This document shows positions 46,965 through 55,753 of a stretch of 64,000 nucleotides of DNA, in pieces. The notes beneath the pieces were generated by a model. It worked only from the letters and a program-made list of their open reading frames with translations, was not told the DNA's origin and searched no databases. Both the position numbers and the translations under genes were made by a program. Positions within the stretch are counted from its first letter, which is position 1. Each line of letters opens with the position of its first letter. Where the stretch lies: contig NZ_JARVKY010000006.1 in NCBI RefSeq assembly GCF_029813785.1, forward strand, positions 1 to 64,000. The letters are read 5' to 3'. This stretch comes from Streptomyces sp. DH41 (GTDB lineage Bacteria; Actinomycetota; Actinomycetes; Streptomycetales; Streptomycetaceae).

Positions 46965-48487
46965 GCGCCTGCAGCCCTTTCCTGGTCCGTGAGCAGGCCG
47001 ATGCCTGGATAGTGCTTGCGCTGGTTGGAAAGGATCATCTCCTTGGGCGAGGCCAGTCCCACAAGTTCCCGGGTACGGGCCGCGAACGCCCTTGAGGACA
47101 TGACCGGTGCCCCTTCATTGTGGCACCAGGTCTTGTAGGCGGCGTAGAGCGCCGTCTGTTCCGCGCGAAGGTCGGGGCCGAGCACGCAGCTCTCTTCGTA
47201 GAAGCGGCCGGTGTGGTCCTCGGTCTCCGCGTACGCGGTGGTGGCGATGCGTACGCGTTCCGGACCGGTGAGGTCGCGATCGCCCGCGAGGTAGCGGCGC
47301 GCGCCGTCGATGAGCCAGCCCAGGATGCCGGGGCCCTCCTCGGTGACCAGGATGTCGGCGAGGTTGTCGATCTTCCGGTGGTCGGGGACGACGCGTTCGA
47401 AGGGGATCAGGCGCATGCGGCGCCAGAAGGCGAAGCCGCCGGTGCCGACCTCCGGGCGGTGGTTGCCCAGCAGCCAGAGCTTGTGCGTCGGCGCGAAGCT
47501 GAAGAAGTCCTGCCGCATCCGGCGGGCCTTGATCCGGTCACCGCCGGTCAGCAGCTTGACGCGGGCCTCGTCGAACTTGTCACCGGGCTTGACCTCGGAG
47601 CAGACGATGACCCGGCGGCCGTGCAGCTCGGCCAGGTCCGTGGGGTGACCTTCGTAGGGACGCGCCATCAGGAATCCCGGCGGGGCGGCGTCGGCGTAGT
47701 CGCCGAGGAGTTTCATGAGCACGTCCAGGAGGACGGACTTGCCGTTCTTGCCGGAGCCGAACAGGAACGGCAGGATCTGGCCGCCGACGTCGCCGGTGAC
47801 GGAGTACCCGAGCAGGAGCTGCAGGTAGTCGATCATCACCCGGCCCTCGGCGTCGTCGCCGAAGGTGTCGGTCAGGAACCTCTCCCAGCGGGGGGTGGCG
47901 TTGTGCAGCGGGCCCACGGCGGTGGAGCGGGAGTGGAAGTCCTTGTTGGGATCGGGGGACTTCAGCAGTCCGGTGCGCAGGTCGACGATGCCGTCCGGGG
48001 TGCACAGCGCGTACGGGTCGGCGTCGAGGCGGGCCGCGTTGAGCACCATGCCGGGCGCCGACCTGGCCTGGGTGAGCATGGCGTTGATGCCGGTGGTCGA
48101 CAGGGCGCGGCGGCGGTGGCTCTGCAGGGCGGTGGTGGTGAAGGCGCCCCGGGGGTCGTGGGTGGCGATGCTCTCGGCGAGGTCACCGGCGGCCCACAGG
48201 ACGGTGTCGTCCTCGTCCATCTGCCAGCGGGTGGTGTCCCACCGGTACCAGCCGATGCCGGGGACGTGCCGGTAGTCGTTGGCGTAGAGCCTGACGAAGA
48301 GCTTCGCGTTGCCGCGGTCGGACAGCGTGTCGGGCAGCAGTCCGTCGGCCGTCGCCTCGCCCACCGGGGCATGGGCGGCTTCGGCCTGGGCGGGACGGGG
48401 CACGGCCGTGGTGCCCTGCGCGCGGATCTGCGCGGCGACGGCTTCGGGGTTGAACTCGAAGAGTGTCTCGGGCCGGGGGGACGTCAC
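46961..48487 (-). CDS. D5/phage-plasmid type replication helicase
   Basis: The protein has 508 residues; GTG at 48487 overlaps the Prim-Pol stop. It has a D5_N-type region (DGIVDLRTGLLKSPDPNKDF) followed by an SF3-like helicase core with Walker A ILPFLFGSGKNGKSVLLDVL, Walker B-like VIVCSEVKPGDKFDEARVKL, and sensor region FAPTHKLWLLGNHRPEVGTG. A C-terminal winged-helix-like region ends it. Such P4/D5 helicases unwind plasmid or phage origins. With the Prim-Pol gene and the iteron field just upstream it forms a likely self-sufficient replication initiation unit. Confidence 0.92.
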   Translation of the reverse strand: MTSPRPETLFEFNPEAVAAQIRAQGTTAVPRPAQAEAAHAPVGEATADGLLPDTLSDRGNAKLFVRLYANDYRHVPGIGWYRWDTTRWQMDEDDTVLWAAGDLAESIATHDPRGAFTTTALQSHRRRALSTTGINAMLTQARSAPGMVLNAARLDADPYALCTPDGIVDLRTGLLKSPDPNKDFHSRSTAVGPLHNATPRWERFLTDTFGDDAEGRVMIDYLQLLLGYSVTGDVGGQILPFLFGSGKNGKSVLLDVLMKLLGDYADAAPPGFLMARPYEGHPTDLAELHGRRVIVCSEVKPGDKFDEARVKLLTGGDRIKARRMRQDFFSFAPTHKLWLLGNHRPEVGTGGFAFWRRMRLIPFERVVPDHRKIDNLADILVTEEGPGILGWLIDGARRYLAGDRDLTGPERVRIATTAYAETEDHTGRFYEESCVLGPDLRAEQTALYAAYKTWCHNEGAPVMSSRAFAARTRELVGLASPKEMILSNQRKHYPGIGLLTDQERAAGA

Positions 48488-49593
48488 TGGCGCCTCCCGT
48501 TGTCATGGAGTGGACGGTTCAGGCCTGCGGTGAGGCCGCTGCGGATGATCTGCCCGATGCGGCGCTCCTGGCCGGGCCGGACGGCGACCGCGGTGTGCCG
48601 CAGGGCTTCTTCGGCTTCCTCCCGTCGCAGGCGGCCCGCCGCGACGAGCCCGCCGAGGGTGTACGCGGCGCGGTTCAGCGTGTCCGAGAAGCCCGCGCCC
48701 TCGGGGACCTGTGCGCAGTCCTCGACCGGGGCGAGGACTGCTGCGAGGACGTGCTGCTCCCGTCCGCCTCCCGCGGCGAGGACGGCCTGCCTGGCCCGGG
48801 GCGGGACCGGTCTGGGCGCGGGGATGTTCGGCGCGGGCAGATGACCGGTGCGTTCGAGTTCCTGGGCGAGCCACAGAGGGAGGGCCGCTGGTTCGCGGAC
48901 GTCGCCGAGGGGGGTGTAGACGCCGTGCCGGGTGGCGGTGCCGGGAGCGATGATGTAGCTGCCGTGGGCTCGGATGTCGACCTGCCAGGCCAGCGCTCGC
49001 CCCGACCCGGAGCCGACGGAGGACTGCCAGCGGCGGCCGTCGCCGACCCGGTACCAGACGTGCAGCCCTCCGGAAGGAGTGCGCACGCGCAGCGTGGATT
49101 CGTCCTCCGCGGGGCTGGGCGTGCCCCGCAGAGCGGCCAGGACGGCGAGGGTGTGGAAGCCGTTGGCCAGTCCGGTGAGGTCGATGTGGTCGGCGATGGG
49201 GATACCGGGCAGGATCCGGTCCCGGGTGGGCGGCTGGACGGGGTGGGCGTCGATGTCGATGACGACCAGGCCGGCCCGACCGCAGGAGACGCCGATGCCG
49301 AACTTGGGATTGCTGCCCCACCATTGCTGGATGCGGTCCTGATCGAGGGTGGCGGAGTGGAAACCGTGGCACCAGCGACCCGCGGGAATGCAGGGGCAGT
49401 CGGTGGGCGGGTGCGGCCGCGCGCGACAGTCGCCGCAGTTCGCCACGGGCGTCTTGCGGCCGGCGGCGAGGGGGTGCACCGGCCAGCCTCGGCGGGCACA
49501 CCACCGGGCGGTGGCGAGGGAGAGCTCAGCGACCGAGGGCTCAAGGGCGGGCCGTCGTGAGTCGCTGCGAGAAAAGCGCAGCTCAGCAGGCAT
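48484..49593 (-). CDS. bifunctional primase-polymerase (Prim-Pol)
   Basis: The protein has 369 residues. The N-terminal AEP/Prim-Pol domain has PVANCGDCRARPHP (Cys pair), WWGSNPKFGIGVSCGRAGLV, then VIDIDAHP with the two metal-binding Asp, and VRTPSGGLHVWYRVGDGRRW with QVDIRAHGSYIIAPGT carrying a further acidic residue and the family His. The C-terminus is a PriCT-like helical part (FSDTLNRAAYTLGGLVAAGR). It synthesises primers for plasmid replication. It is first gene of the operon, directly next to the iteron origin at 49600-50090, where its promoter must also lie. Confidence 0.92.
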   Translation of the reverse strand: MPAELRFSRSDSRRPALEPSVAELSLATARWCARRGWPVHPLAAGRKTPVANCGDCRARPHPPTDCPCIPAGRWCHGFHSATLDQDRIQQWWGSNPKFGIGVSCGRAGLVVIDIDAHPVQPPTRDRILPGIPIADHIDLTGLANGFHTLAVLAALRGTPSPAEDESTLRVRTPSGGLHVWYRVGDGRRWQSSVGSGSGRALAWQVDIRAHGSYIIAPGTATRHGVYTPLGDVREPAALPLWLAQELERTGHLPAPNIPAPRPVPPRARQAVLAAGGGREQHVLAAVLAPVEDCAQVPEGAGFSDTLNRAAYTLGGLVAAGRLRREEAEEALRHTAVAVRPGQERRIGQIIRSGLTAGLNRPLHDNGRRQ

Positions 49594-50090
49594 CTCTCTC
49601 CCCCATCAGCGACTGAAGCGACTCAACAATGGACACAGACTAGCGAACGCGGCCGGTGAGGTCATGGAGCCTGGGGAAAAGTCCTGTGACGCCGTGTCGG
49701 TGAGGCCCTGCGGACACCAGGCAGCGACCGAGGTGAGGAGCGCAGCGACTGAGGGGCTTTCGGTCGCTGTCAGAGCCGTTCTGAGAAACCGCAGGTCAGG
49801 TGGTGTTTCAGTGATCAAATAGCGACTGAAGCGACTGAAGCCTTCTATATATGACGCACACACGCACACACGAATGTCCTCATATACCCGGACCTTGAGT
49901 CGCTTCAGTCGCTGTTTCGGCTGCGTACCCCTTCTGACCTGCGCTTTTGTAGTAACTGAAGGGAGCGACTGAAGAGTCGCTGAGTCGCTGGTCTTCAGTC
50001 TCAGGGCTCTGGCAGGGTCAGCGACCGGAGCTACCGAAGCGACCGAGAGGCAGCAGCGACTCAACCGGCAGCGACTCAACGGCTCCGGCT
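49594..50090. other. iteron-type replication origin
   Basis: About 16 copies of a 9-bp element AGCGACTGA / AGCGACTCA / AGCGACCGA occur in both orientations. Examples are 49608 and 49617, 49732, 49744, about 49761 (reverse), 49821 and 49830, 49896-49913 (reverse pair), 49963, about 49973-49990 (reverse), 50020-50045, 50055 and 50070. Several are in direct tandem. A local AT-rich patch with CTTCTATATATGA and CTCATATACC (49842-49888) sits in the middle and would serve as a melting region. The adjacent primase and helicase genes make this the probable origin. No gene fits here. Confidence 0.85.
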
Positions 50091-50395
50091 CCGGTGCTTC
50101 CCGTCAGGCCGGTGGTGCTGTCGGTGCCAGGCTCATCCGTGACGGACGAGGCAGCGGACCAGCGCTGTGGCATGGGCATTGGGAAGGAGGTTGATACTGG
50201 TGTGATCGCCTAATCAACTGTCGCCGGTTCCCCGAGGAACCCAGCCAGCTGGTGACCGACTGTGGTCGCCAGCGGCGTATCGGCTCCATGTCCCGCCGAT
50301 CTCTCTGATGAGGCGGCTGGTGGTCTTGTCGTGGTAGCCGAGCGAGTCCGCTACGACGGCGCGGGATTCGGCACGGGGTCGGAGAACAGCTGCGA
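50091..50395. other. intergenic region with one copy of a 43-bp imperfect repeat
   Basis: I see no gene here. It holds the first copy (about 50214-50256) of an imperfect direct repeat containing TCAACTGTCGCCGGTTCCCC and GAGGAACCCAGCCAGCTGGT. The second copy lies at about 51080-51122, after the methyltransferase gene. Confidence 0.6.
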
Positions 50396-51049
50396 ATGGG
50401 GGGTGTTAACTTCCTTCCCGTGGCGGAGCACCAGGATGAGACCAGGACGGCCTACGACGGGATCGTCGAGCTGTATGCGTCGATGTTCGCTGATCGGCTG
50501 GAGACGCAGCCGTTCTCGCGGAACATGATCGGCACCTTCGCCGAGCTGGTGCGTGGGACGGGGAATACGCGGGCAGCCGATGTCGGCTGCGGGCCCGGAC
50601 ATCTGACGGCCATGCTGCACGACCTGGGGCTGGATGCCTTCGGGCTCGACCTCTCCCCAGCCATGGTCGACCACGCCCGGCGGGCCCATCCGGCGCTGCA
50701 GTTCGACGAGGCGCGGATGGAAGCCCTCCCAGTTGAGGACGGCGCGCTCGGCGGAGTGCTGGCCCACTACTCGATGATCCACACCCCTCCTGGGGAACTA
50801 CCCGCGCTGCTGGCCGAGCAGGCGCGTGTCCTGGCACCGGGGGGCCTGCTCCTGGTCTCGTTCTTCGCGACCGACGCGCCCGAGCCGGTCCGCTTCGACC
50901 ACAAGGTGACGCCCGCCTATAGCTGGCCGGCGGACCGGTTCGCCGAGCTGCTGGCCGGGGCCGGGCTCGTCACATTCGCCCGGCTGCTCCACGACCCGGC
51001 CTCCGAGCGGGGCTTCCTCGACGCTCACTTGCTGGCCCGCCTCCGCTAG
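50396..51049 (+). CDS. class I SAM-dependent methyltransferase
   Basis: The protein has 217 residues from ATG at 50396; a GTG at 50420 (VAEHQDETRTAYDG) is an alternative and may fit the family better. Motif I is RAADVGCGPGHLTAMLHDLG, followed by GLDLSPAMVDHARRAHP and GGVLAHYSMIHTPPGELPAL, the pattern of small-molecule methyltransferases. The substrate is unknown. The gene is bracketed by imperfect direct repeats and stands apart from the replication genes, so it may be a mobile cargo gene. Confidence 0.87.
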   Translation: MGGVNFLPVAEHQDETRTAYDGIVELYASMFADRLETQPFSRNMIGTFAELVRGTGNTRAADVGCGPGHLTAMLHDLGLDAFGLDLSPAMVDHARRAHPALQFDEARMEALPVEDGALGGVLAHYSMIHTPPGELPALLAEQARVLAPGGLLLVSFFATDAPEPVRFDHKVTPAYSWPADRFAELLAGAGLVTFARLLHDPASERGFLDAHLLARLR

Positions 51050-51152
51050 AGCATGGCCTTCTACTGGTGGGCTCTCGTAGTCAACTGTCGCTGGCTCCCC
51101 GAGGAAGCCAGCCTGTTGGTGACGCGGAGGGTGTGCTGACCCACAGAGCGAG

Positions 51153-51926
51153 TTGCTCGAGAACAACGCCGTCGTGGTGCACGGCCCGACCGGCGTGCTG
51201 CTCATCGACCCCGGGCTCACCGAAGCCGAAATGACCTGCCTCGCGGACGATCTTCGCGAGCTGGGCCAGAGCGTGGTGGCGGGCTTCACGACGCATCCTG
51301 ACTGGGATCACGTGCTCTGGCACCCGGAGTACGGCGACGCGCCCCGGTACGGAACCGCCCGCTGCGCAGCGCGTATGCGAGAGGTGCGGGCGGACCTGGA
51401 CTGGAAGGCGCACGTCGCCGAGGGGTTGCCGCCGGAAATCGCCGAGGAGACACCGCTGGACCTGTACGGCCTCATCACCGGTCTGCCGGCCGGAGCGGCG
51501 CAGATTCGCTGGAACGGCCCTCGAGCCCAGATCATCGAGCACCCGGCGCATGCCCCGGGCCATGCGGCGCTGCTGATCGCGGAGCGCGGGGTCCTGGTCG
51601 CCGGCGACATGCTTTCCGACGTCCTAGTCCCGAACTTCGACGAGTTGAACGACACCAATGACCCCCTCGGGGAGTACCTCGCCGGACTGCGCCTGCTCGA
51701 GGACGTTGCAGGCGATGTCGATGTCATGGTCCCCGGCCACGGATCAGTCTGCGGAGCAGCTCAGACAGGCGCACGGATCGAGCAGGATCGGGCGTACGTC
51801 CTTGCCGTGCGTGCGGGCCGTGTCCCCAGCGACCCTAGAGTCGGCCCAACGGCCAAGCCCGGCTGGGAGTGGACCACCGACATATCCGTCGACCAGGTCC
51901 AGCGCCTCGCTGAAAGAGCTGAATGA
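51153..51926 (+). CDS. metallo-beta-lactamase-fold hydrolase (possibly N-terminally truncated)
   Basis: The frame starts at a TTG at 51153 and gives 257 residues. There is no ATG upstream before an in-frame stop near 51119. Motifs: LLIDPGLTEAEM, FTTHPDWDHVLWHPEYG (HxDxDH form with Pro-Asp-Trp), APGHAALLIAERGVLVAGDM, MVPGHGS. The fold is clear, but relatives usually have about 20 more residues before ENNAVVVHG. The second direct-repeat copy ends just upstream, so the original start may have been lost. The substrate is unknown. Confidence 0.8.
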   Translation: MLENNAVVVHGPTGVLLIDPGLTEAEMTCLADDLRELGQSVVAGFTTHPDWDHVLWHPEYGDAPRYGTARCAARMREVRADLDWKAHVAEGLPPEIAEETPLDLYGLITGLPAGAAQIRWNGPRAQIIEHPAHAPGHAALLIAERGVLVAGDMLSDVLVPNFDELNDTNDPLGEYLAGLRLLEDVAGDVDVMVPGHGSVCGAAQTGARIEQDRAYVLAVRAGRVPSDPRVGPTAKPGWEWTTDISVDQVQRLAERAE

Positions 51927-52117
51927 AGCGAGCGCAGCGCCACGTCCGCGCGCGCGGAAGCGATGGACGCGCTGATGCCGCCCGAGCCGCGGTACGGCGC
52001 CGTGCTCGGCGCACCAGGCACCGGCGTTTGGCCGCGCCACTCCCCCGCAACCTCCGTAACCTTCGCAACCCTCCTGACACTCCGGTTCACAGTCTGTGAA
52101 TCGGACCGGGAAGGGGC

Positions 52118-52939
52118 ATGCTGTTCTTCATGGCACCTCGCAGGAAAAGGTCCCCCGACCCGGCGAAACCCCTGGTCAAACAGCACAGGAACGTCGGTCC
52201 GCTGGATGCCCGCGCACTCGTCGGTGAACTGCGCGGGCTCCATGAGAAGGCGGGGGACCCCGGCATCGAGCGCATGCCGGCGGACGACGAGATCTACGGG
52301 GCGCTGGTCTATGCCGAGAAGCACGCCAACTCTCTCCGGAGCCTGGCGCCGGAGGGACGGAAGACGGCTGCTCTGACCCGGGTACTGCTCTGGGAGTTCC
52401 TCGGTGAACGCGTGCGCCTCCACCAGAGCACCGCCATCGACGACGCCCGCGACGCCGGTGCCGAATGGAGGGAACTCGCTCCCCCACTGGCGGTCGGCGC
52501 GCCGAGCGCCGCGTACAACAAGGCCCGGAGACTTCAGGCACTCTCCCTGACCGGCGCGGTACCGGGCACCGGGCAGGTGCGGCGTACCCCCGAAGCGGTC
52601 AGGCAGACCGAACGTCGCATCGCGGCACACAGGGCCGCCGAGGAGCGTGCCCAGGCCGATGCCCGGCAACGGCACAGCCTGCTCGCTCGGGCCGCGCAGC
52701 GTCTCCTGGAACACCAGGACGCGATCGTCCTGGACGAGGACGCCGAGTACTGGCTCGGCGAAGTCGCGGAAGTCCTCCCCCACTGCGGTACGCCCACACA
52801 GATGCTCGGTCTCAGCCGGTACTTGAGTGCAACGCTGCGCGCCCTGCGCAGACTGGAGCGCCGCACGGGTCGGCCGTCGGCGCGGACGCACGAGGCTCAC
52901 GCTGCTTGTGCGGCGGTCGCGTCAGCCCTGGCGGAGTGA
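52118..52939 (+). CDS. 273-residue hypothetical protein
   Basis: ATG at 52118 follows AAGGGG; a second ATG lies at 52130. The sequence is highly charged and helical with a basic N-terminus (APRRKRSPDPAKPLVKQHRN) and long Arg/Glu-rich helices (ERRIAAHRAAEERAQADARQ) suggesting a coiled coil. No HTH, nucleotide or membrane motif is seen. It lies directly before the first parS-like palindrome and the parAB operon, so a role in plasmid maintenance is possible but not shown. Confidence 0.7.
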   Translation: MLFFMAPRRKRSPDPAKPLVKQHRNVGPLDARALVGELRGLHEKAGDPGIERMPADDEIYGALVYAEKHANSLRSLAPEGRKTAALTRVLLWEFLGERVRLHQSTAIDDARDAGAEWRELAPPLAVGAPSAAYNKARRLQALSLTGAVPGTGQVRRTPEAVRQTERRIAAHRAAEERAQADARQRHSLLARAAQRLLEHQDAIVLDEDAEYWLGEVAEVLPHCGTPTQMLGLSRYLSATLRALRRLERRTGRPSARTHEAHAACAAVASALAE

Positions 52940-52967
52940 CCCAGCTGCTGCCGCCTTCCCTCGGGGT

Positions 52968-52994
52968 GTTGGCTATTACGGCGTAATAGCCAAC
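52968..52994. promoter_or_regulatory. parS-like palindrome 1
   Basis: A perfect 27-bp palindrome with a central G has arms GTTGGCTATTACG and CGTAATAGCCAAC. It lies 263 bp upstream of the parA start. The same core recurs at 53129-53157 and 55281-55297, marking it as the likely centromere site bound by the plasmid ParB or by ParA's N-terminal DNA-binding part. Confidence 0.85.
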
Positions 52995-53128
52995 GGGAGG
53001 CGTCGGTCGGTCTGCGGCCCCATGGTTCAGGTGGAGGCGACCTCGTCGTACTGCCGGACGGTACCGCCTGCGATCCCACACTGCCCTTGGCACGGTTCTC
53101 ATGGGTCCTGCCTGATGCCTGCTCCCTA

Positions 53129-53157
53129 CGCTGGCTATTACGCCGTAATAGCCAGCG
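53129..53157. promoter_or_regulatory. parS-like palindrome 2
   Basis: A perfect 29-bp palindrome with a central C has arms CGCTGGCTATTACG and CGTAATAGCCAGCG. It lies about 70-100 bp upstream of parA and may combine partition-site and parAB-operator roles. Confidence 0.85.
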
Positions 53158-53230
53158 CTGAACTCAACAAGCTCTGCTTCCTAACGTGTCGATGCCGCAA
53201 AGGATCATGGACGTTAGTAAGGTGTCCCCT

Positions 53231-54493
53231 ATGAGTTCTCCAGCCACCTCCAGCGACCGCGAAAAGGTCGTCTCCAAGCTGCCGGGATGGCTCCGGCAGA
53301 ACCTCAAGATCAGAGCGGCACAGCACGGTATCGAGATCCAGGCCGCCGTCGAACAGGGCATCAGGGACTGGTGCGGCCTTGCGTCCACCACGGCGTCCAT
53401 CGACACCGCGGGCGCCGACTCCTTCTCCACCTTCCTTCCGCCGGGCCAGTGGGAGGAGTTCCGTCAAGTCGTCGCCGACCGCCGTGTCTCCCTGATCCAG
53501 GGCCTCGCCCAGTCCGTGCAACTGTGGCTCGACTCCAACCCCGCCCCCGACGTGGACCGCCCCGAGATCACGCGACGCGTCATCGTCTGCAACCAGAAGG
53601 GCGGTGTCGGCAAGACCGCCATCACCGCCGGCCTCGGTGAGGCCCTCGCGGAGGACCCCAACGCACTGCACGCAGTTCAGATCGCCAAGGCACTCGCCAA
53701 GGCGCTCCGTGCCAGCGACACCGAGTCCGAGGAGCAGCCGAGCAGCGACCCGCTCGACGTCGAGAACCTTCCCGGCCTCGGACTCCGTGTCCTTCTGGTT
53801 GACTTCGACCCGCAGTGCCACCTCACCAACCAGCTCGGCGCGAGCCCGCTGCCCATGAACGGTGACAGTCTCACCAACCACATGGCGGGCGACCCCAAGG
53901 GCGATCTGCGGGACCTCATCGTCTCCATCGACGACAACACCTTCAACGGCCGGCTCCACCTCCTGCCCGCCTGCAACGACGCCTTCCTTCTCGACGTACG
54001 GCTGTCCGCCGTACGTGCCCGCGAAGCAGCCCTCGAGCGGGCCCTGGCCCCACTGGAGACCGATTACGACGTCATCGTCGTCGACTGCCCGCCCAGCCTC
54101 GGCCTCAGCATGGACGCCGCCTCCTACTACGGCCGCCGCCGCGACGGTGAGAGGCCCGGCCAGTCCGGTGCCCTCATCGTCGTCCAGGCCGAGGACAGTT
54201 CCGCAGACGCCTACGACCTGCTCACCACGCAGATCGACGACCTCCGCGGTGACCTGCAGATCGACGTCGACTACCTCGGCATCGTCGTCAATCTCTACGA
54301 CTCCCGGCGCGGTTACATCGCCACCTCCTCACTGCAGGGGTGGGTCGACATAAAGGACCCCCGCGTCGTCGGACTCATCGGAGACCTCAAGGAACAGAAG
54401 GAAGCCGTCCGTGTGAAGCAGCCACTGCTGTCGTACGCCCCCAAGTCCCAGCAGGCGATCGGCATGCGCGCGCTGGCCAGGGAGATCGCATGA
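53231..54493 (+). CDS. parA: ParA-type partition ATPase with an N-terminal DNA-binding region
   Basis: From ATG at 53231 (MSSPATSSDREK, AAGGTG upstream) the protein has 420 residues. Starts at 53186, 53192 or 53207 are also open. Residues 10-45 look like a DNA-binding helix pair (KLPGWLRQNLKIRAAQHGIE). Deviant Walker A: VIVCNQKGGVGKTAITAGLG. A': LLVDFDPQCHLTNQLG. Walker B: DVIVVDCPPSLGLSMDAAS. An insertion of about 50 residues between Walker A and A' (PNALHAVQIAKALAKALRAS) is unusual. ParA moves ParB-bound plasmid copies on the nucleoid. It overlaps parB by ATGA. Expression is probably autoregulated through the upstream palindromes. Confidence 0.95.
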   Translation: MSSPATSSDREKVVSKLPGWLRQNLKIRAAQHGIEIQAAVEQGIRDWCGLASTTASIDTAGADSFSTFLPPGQWEEFRQVVADRRVSLIQGLAQSVQLWLDSNPAPDVDRPEITRRVIVCNQKGGVGKTAITAGLGEALAEDPNALHAVQIAKALAKALRASDTESEEQPSSDPLDVENLPGLGLRVLLVDFDPQCHLTNQLGASPLPMNGDSLTNHMAGDPKGDLRDLIVSIDDNTFNGRLHLLPACNDAFLLDVRLSAVRAREAALERALAPLETDYDVIVVDCPPSLGLSMDAASYYGRRRDGERPGQSGALIVVQAEDSSADAYDLLTTQIDDLRGDLQIDVDYLGIVVNLYDSRRGYIATSSLQGWVDIKDPRVVGLIGDLKEQKEAVRVKQPLLSYAPKSQQAIGMRALAREIA

Positions 54494-55620
54494 GCAAGGC
54501 CGACCAGCTGGGTGCCGGCCGGTTCGGCGGGGGAGCGCGCCCGCTCAGCGCCCGACGTCAGGCCGTCGCCGCCGCCACCGGGGTGCCCACCGACGGCGTC
54601 GCCCCGCCGACCGCGCTCCCTCCGCACCGCATCAGCCTCAACCCCGACAACCCACGCTCCAGCCTCGGTGACCTCACCGACCTGGCGGGAAGCCTCAAGA
54701 CGCACGGTCAGAAGCAGGCGATCACGGTCATGAACCGTGACGCCTACGTCAAGGCCAACCCGGAGCGCGAAGCCGACCTCGAACACGACACCACCCACGT
54801 CGTGATCGACGGAAGCAGCCGACTCGCGGCAGCTCGCGAAGCCGGCCTCACCACTCTCAACGTCATGGTCAGCGACGACCAGGGCAACACCTCCGAGGAA
54901 CTCCTCGAATCCGCTCTCGTCGCCAACATCCACCGCCAGGACCTCGAAGAACTGGACGAGGCCCGTGCCCTTCAACGGCTCCTGAAGATTCATGGCAGCC
55001 AGACCGCGCTGGCCAAACGGCTCCACCGCTCGCAGGGCTGGGTCTCCCAACGGCTCGCACTCCTCAACCTCACCCCCGAACTTCAGGCTCGGATCAGTGA
55101 GGAGCCCATCGACCTGCTCCGGGCCGTGGGCAACAAGCCGGCCGAAGAACAGCAAACGGCGCTTCAGGCGCTCAAGGCGGAGCGCGCCCGCAAGGAGGGC
55201 GAGAGGAAGGAACGCAACCGGAAGAAGCCGGCGCAGGAGAGCGGCTCCGGGAGCGAGGACGGCGGGAAGAAGACCGAAGGCTATTACGACGTAATAGGAG
55301 CCGCCGACACGAAGGCCCCGGCCGCGAGCGGCCAGAGCGCCGACGAACGGCCTGCTCCGCAGGTGGTGCCGGAACCGCGCACGGACAAGCCCGCACGTGA
55401 TTCCGGTTCGCACGGCACCGGCGAGGGGCAGCAGGTCCGCAGGGTGCCGTATGACGAGCCGGGCGCTCTCGCGATGCTTCTGGACACGAAGATCGAGAAG
55501 GATGACGTCTTCTTCGCCCTGCTGCGCTTCCTCAACTCCAAGGCGCTGAACCGCGACCCGGCTCGGCTGGAAGAGCTGGCGCGCTCCTTCCTGGAGCAGT
55601 CGACCGCTCGGACGGAGTAG
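54490..55620 (+). CDS. parB: ParB-family partition protein
   Basis: The protein has 376 residues; its ATG overlaps the parA stop. The ParB/Srx N-terminal domain has HRISLNPDNPRSSLGDLTDL, QKQAITVMNRD, HVVIDGSSRLAAAREAGL and VANIHRQDLEELDEARALQR, the CTP-binding and arginine-patch region. The central HTH is QTALAKRLHRSQGWVSQRLA. A disordered charged linker follows, then a C-terminal dimerisation helix. The linker contains a Gly-Tyr-Tyr-Asp-Val-Ile-Gly stretch because a third copy of the parS-like palindrome is inside the gene at 55281-55297. Confidence 0.94.
   Translation: MSKADQLGAGRFGGGARPLSARRQAVAAATGVPTDGVAPPTALPPHRISLNPDNPRSSLGDLTDLAGSLKTHGQKQAITVMNRDAYVKANPEREADLEHDTTHVVIDGSSRLAAAREAGLTTLNVMVSDDQGNTSEELLESALVANIHRQDLEELDEARALQRLLKIHGSQTALAKRLHRSQGWVSQRLALLNLTPELQARISEEPIDLLRAVGNKPAEEQQTALQALKAERARKEGERKERNRKKPAQESGSGSEDGGKKTEGYYDVIGAADTKAPAASGQSADERPAPQVVPEPRTDKPARDSGSHGTGEGQQVRRVPYDEPGALAMLLDTKIEKDDVFFALLRFLNSKALNRDPARLEELARSFLEQSTARTE
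55281..55297. promoter_or_regulatory. parS-like palindrome 3, inside parB
   Basis: A perfect 17-bp palindrome, CTATTACGACGTAATAG, preserves the core of sites 1 and 2 (with a further GG on the left arm) and lies in the segment coding for the disordered linker of ParB. The placement keeps the reading frame. Confidence 0.8.
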
Positions 55621-55662
55621 CGGGGGAGACCGCCCTAACCGCCCTAGCTCTGTGCCCGGTAC

Positions 55663-55689
55663 GAAAGCCCGCCGCTCAGGCGGGCTTTC
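55663..55689. terminator. terminator after parAB
   Basis: A perfect 11-bp stem, GAAAGCCCGCC, with loop GCTCA follows the parB stop by 43 bp and precedes the convergent gene ending at 55754. It probably works in both directions. Confidence 0.85.
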
Positions 55690-55753
55690 GCCGTTTCGGC
55701 ACCGGAACGGCCCCGGGACGGGCGCACTGTGCGACGGGTGGGCGCGCTTTGGT

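Noticed and set aside
52118..53230. tRNA gene or integration site near the parAB region
   Set aside because: I found no cloverleaf-compatible sequence. The palindromes there are explained as partition sites.
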